Positions 6,840-6,964 of a stretch of 6,964 nt of DNA are shown piece after piece. The position numbers were made by a program, and so were the translations under genes. The stretch covers positions 1 through 6,964 of the forward strand of contig JAGDCK010000228.1 of NCBI GenBank assembly GCA_017958585.1, in the 5' to 3' direction. The notes beneath the pieces were generated by a model. The model did no database searches. It was not told the DNA's origin and worked only from the letters and a program-made list of their open reading frames with translations. How positions within the stretch are numbered: the stretch's first letter is position 1; every line of letters starts with the position of its first letter. The stretch is from Lachnospiraceae bacterium. GTDB taxonomy: Bacteria; Bacillota; Clostridia; Lachnospirales; Lachnospiraceae.

Positions 6840-6866
6840 TTCGGGTTCGAACTTCCTCCCTCTTCG
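6829..6866 (+). pseudogene. Degenerate inverted copy of the tRNA-Met 3' half
   Basis: Read on the plus strand, this segment matches the 3' half of the minus-strand tRNA gene at 6905-6964 in order. CCCGCAGTGTC (11 of 11 bases; anticodon-stem 3' strand and variable region) is followed by GGGTTCGAA (9 of 9; T-arm) and CCCTCTTCG (8 matches with one inserted base; T-stem to acceptor). The matching arms are 6829-6866 and 6908-6940. The copy lacks a 5' half, its T-stem no longer pairs well and it cannot make a tRNA. It may be a duplication-inversion remnant, an old integration scar or a functional antisense arm. The sequence does not decide between these. Confidence 0.5.
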
Positions 6867-6871
6867 AAAAC

Positions 6872-6902
6872 AAAAAAGAGAATCAATTCGGATTCTCTTT
6901 TT
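6872..6902 (-). terminator. Intrinsic terminator of the tRNA transcript
   Basis: On the minus strand a 12-bp stem (AAAAAGAGAATC with GATTCTCTTTTT, loop CGAATT) begins 2 bp past the tRNA discriminator base and runs into TTTTTTG. The shape is symmetrical and could also work in the other direction, but the only gene that needs it is the tRNA. Confidence 0.88.
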
Positions 6903-6904
6903 AT

Positions 6905-6964
6905 TAGCGAGAGGGGGATTCGAACCCTCGACACTGCGGGTATGAACCGCATGCTCTAGCCAAC
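6905..6964 (-). tRNA. tRNA-Met (anticodon CAU), 3' part, truncated by window edge
   Basis: Read from 6964 down, the sequence enters in the D-loop (GTTGGCTA). It continues through D-stem GAGC, anticodon stem TGCGG/CCGCA with loop TTCATAC (anticodon CAT at 6942-6944), a 5-base variable region, T-loop TTCGAAT, acceptor strand TCTCGCT and discriminator A (6905). The loop context GGTTCATACCC resembles elongator tRNA-Met, and it lacks the three consecutive G-C pairs typical of the initiator. A lysidine-modified tRNA-Ile2 also has CAU and cannot be fully excluded without the 5' half. CCA is not encoded. The T-stem (GAGGG with CCCCC) has an A-C mismatch at the second pair, which is unusual. A terminator follows immediately. 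Confidence 0.9.

Noticed and set aside
6829..6866. A functional second tRNA on the plus strand
   Set aside because: Only the 3' half can be matched, the T-stem does not pair and no D-arm or acceptor 5' strand is present.

Overview
The window looks like a chromosomal segment of a moderately low-GC Firmicute, most likely a Lachnospiraceae-type clostridium. This is inferred from the gene set, a T-box leader, Firmicutes-style Shine-Dalgarno sites, a tRNA gene without encoded CCA and a very large soluble hybrid histidine kinase. No 16S or other taxonomic marker is present. Every gene I can support is on the minus strand, so the genes are read from the right end of the window to the left.

In transcription order: (i) the 3' part of a tRNA-Met(CAU) gene, cut by the right edge, followed by an intrinsic terminator. 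(ii) A gene-free stretch of about 220 bp, which holds an inverted, degenerate copy of the tRNA 3' half, a GNRA-capped hairpin and a small inverted repeat in front of the next gene. (iii) A 1349-aa hybrid sensor histidine kinase built from a tandem series of degenerate PAS-like modules, a GAF domain, a further PAS-like module, the DHp/HATPase core and a C-terminal receiver. (iv) A 159-bp intergenic region with a good sigma-A-type promoter, whose predicted RNA product is a strongly structured leader of about 105 nt. (v) A DEAD-box RNA helicase with a long Arg/Gly/Asp-rich tail. (vi) ispF of the MEP isoprenoid pathway, five bases downstream of the helicase and with an unusual C-terminal CxxCxxC tail. 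(vii) A promoter just after ispF and the 5' half of a T-box riboswitch Stem I, cut by the left edge. The T-box presumably controls an aminoacyl-tRNA synthetase or amino-acid gene outside the window. cysS is a good guess because ispF-cysS order is common in Firmicutes, but the specifier codon is not visible.

The coding genes are mostly housekeeping (RNA remodelling, isoprenoid synthesis) plus one signalling protein with no visible partner. The least explained material is non-coding. The helicase leader can form a perfect 14-bp hairpin that needs two G-U pairs, so it is well formed only as minus-strand RNA. It also has a closing stem and a competing stem, which makes it a candidate cis-regulatory RNA for the helicase. 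The inverted tRNA fragment beside tRNA-Met is the other feature I cannot account for. The long plus-strand open frames opposite the kinase, helicase and ispF are shadows and are not annotated.
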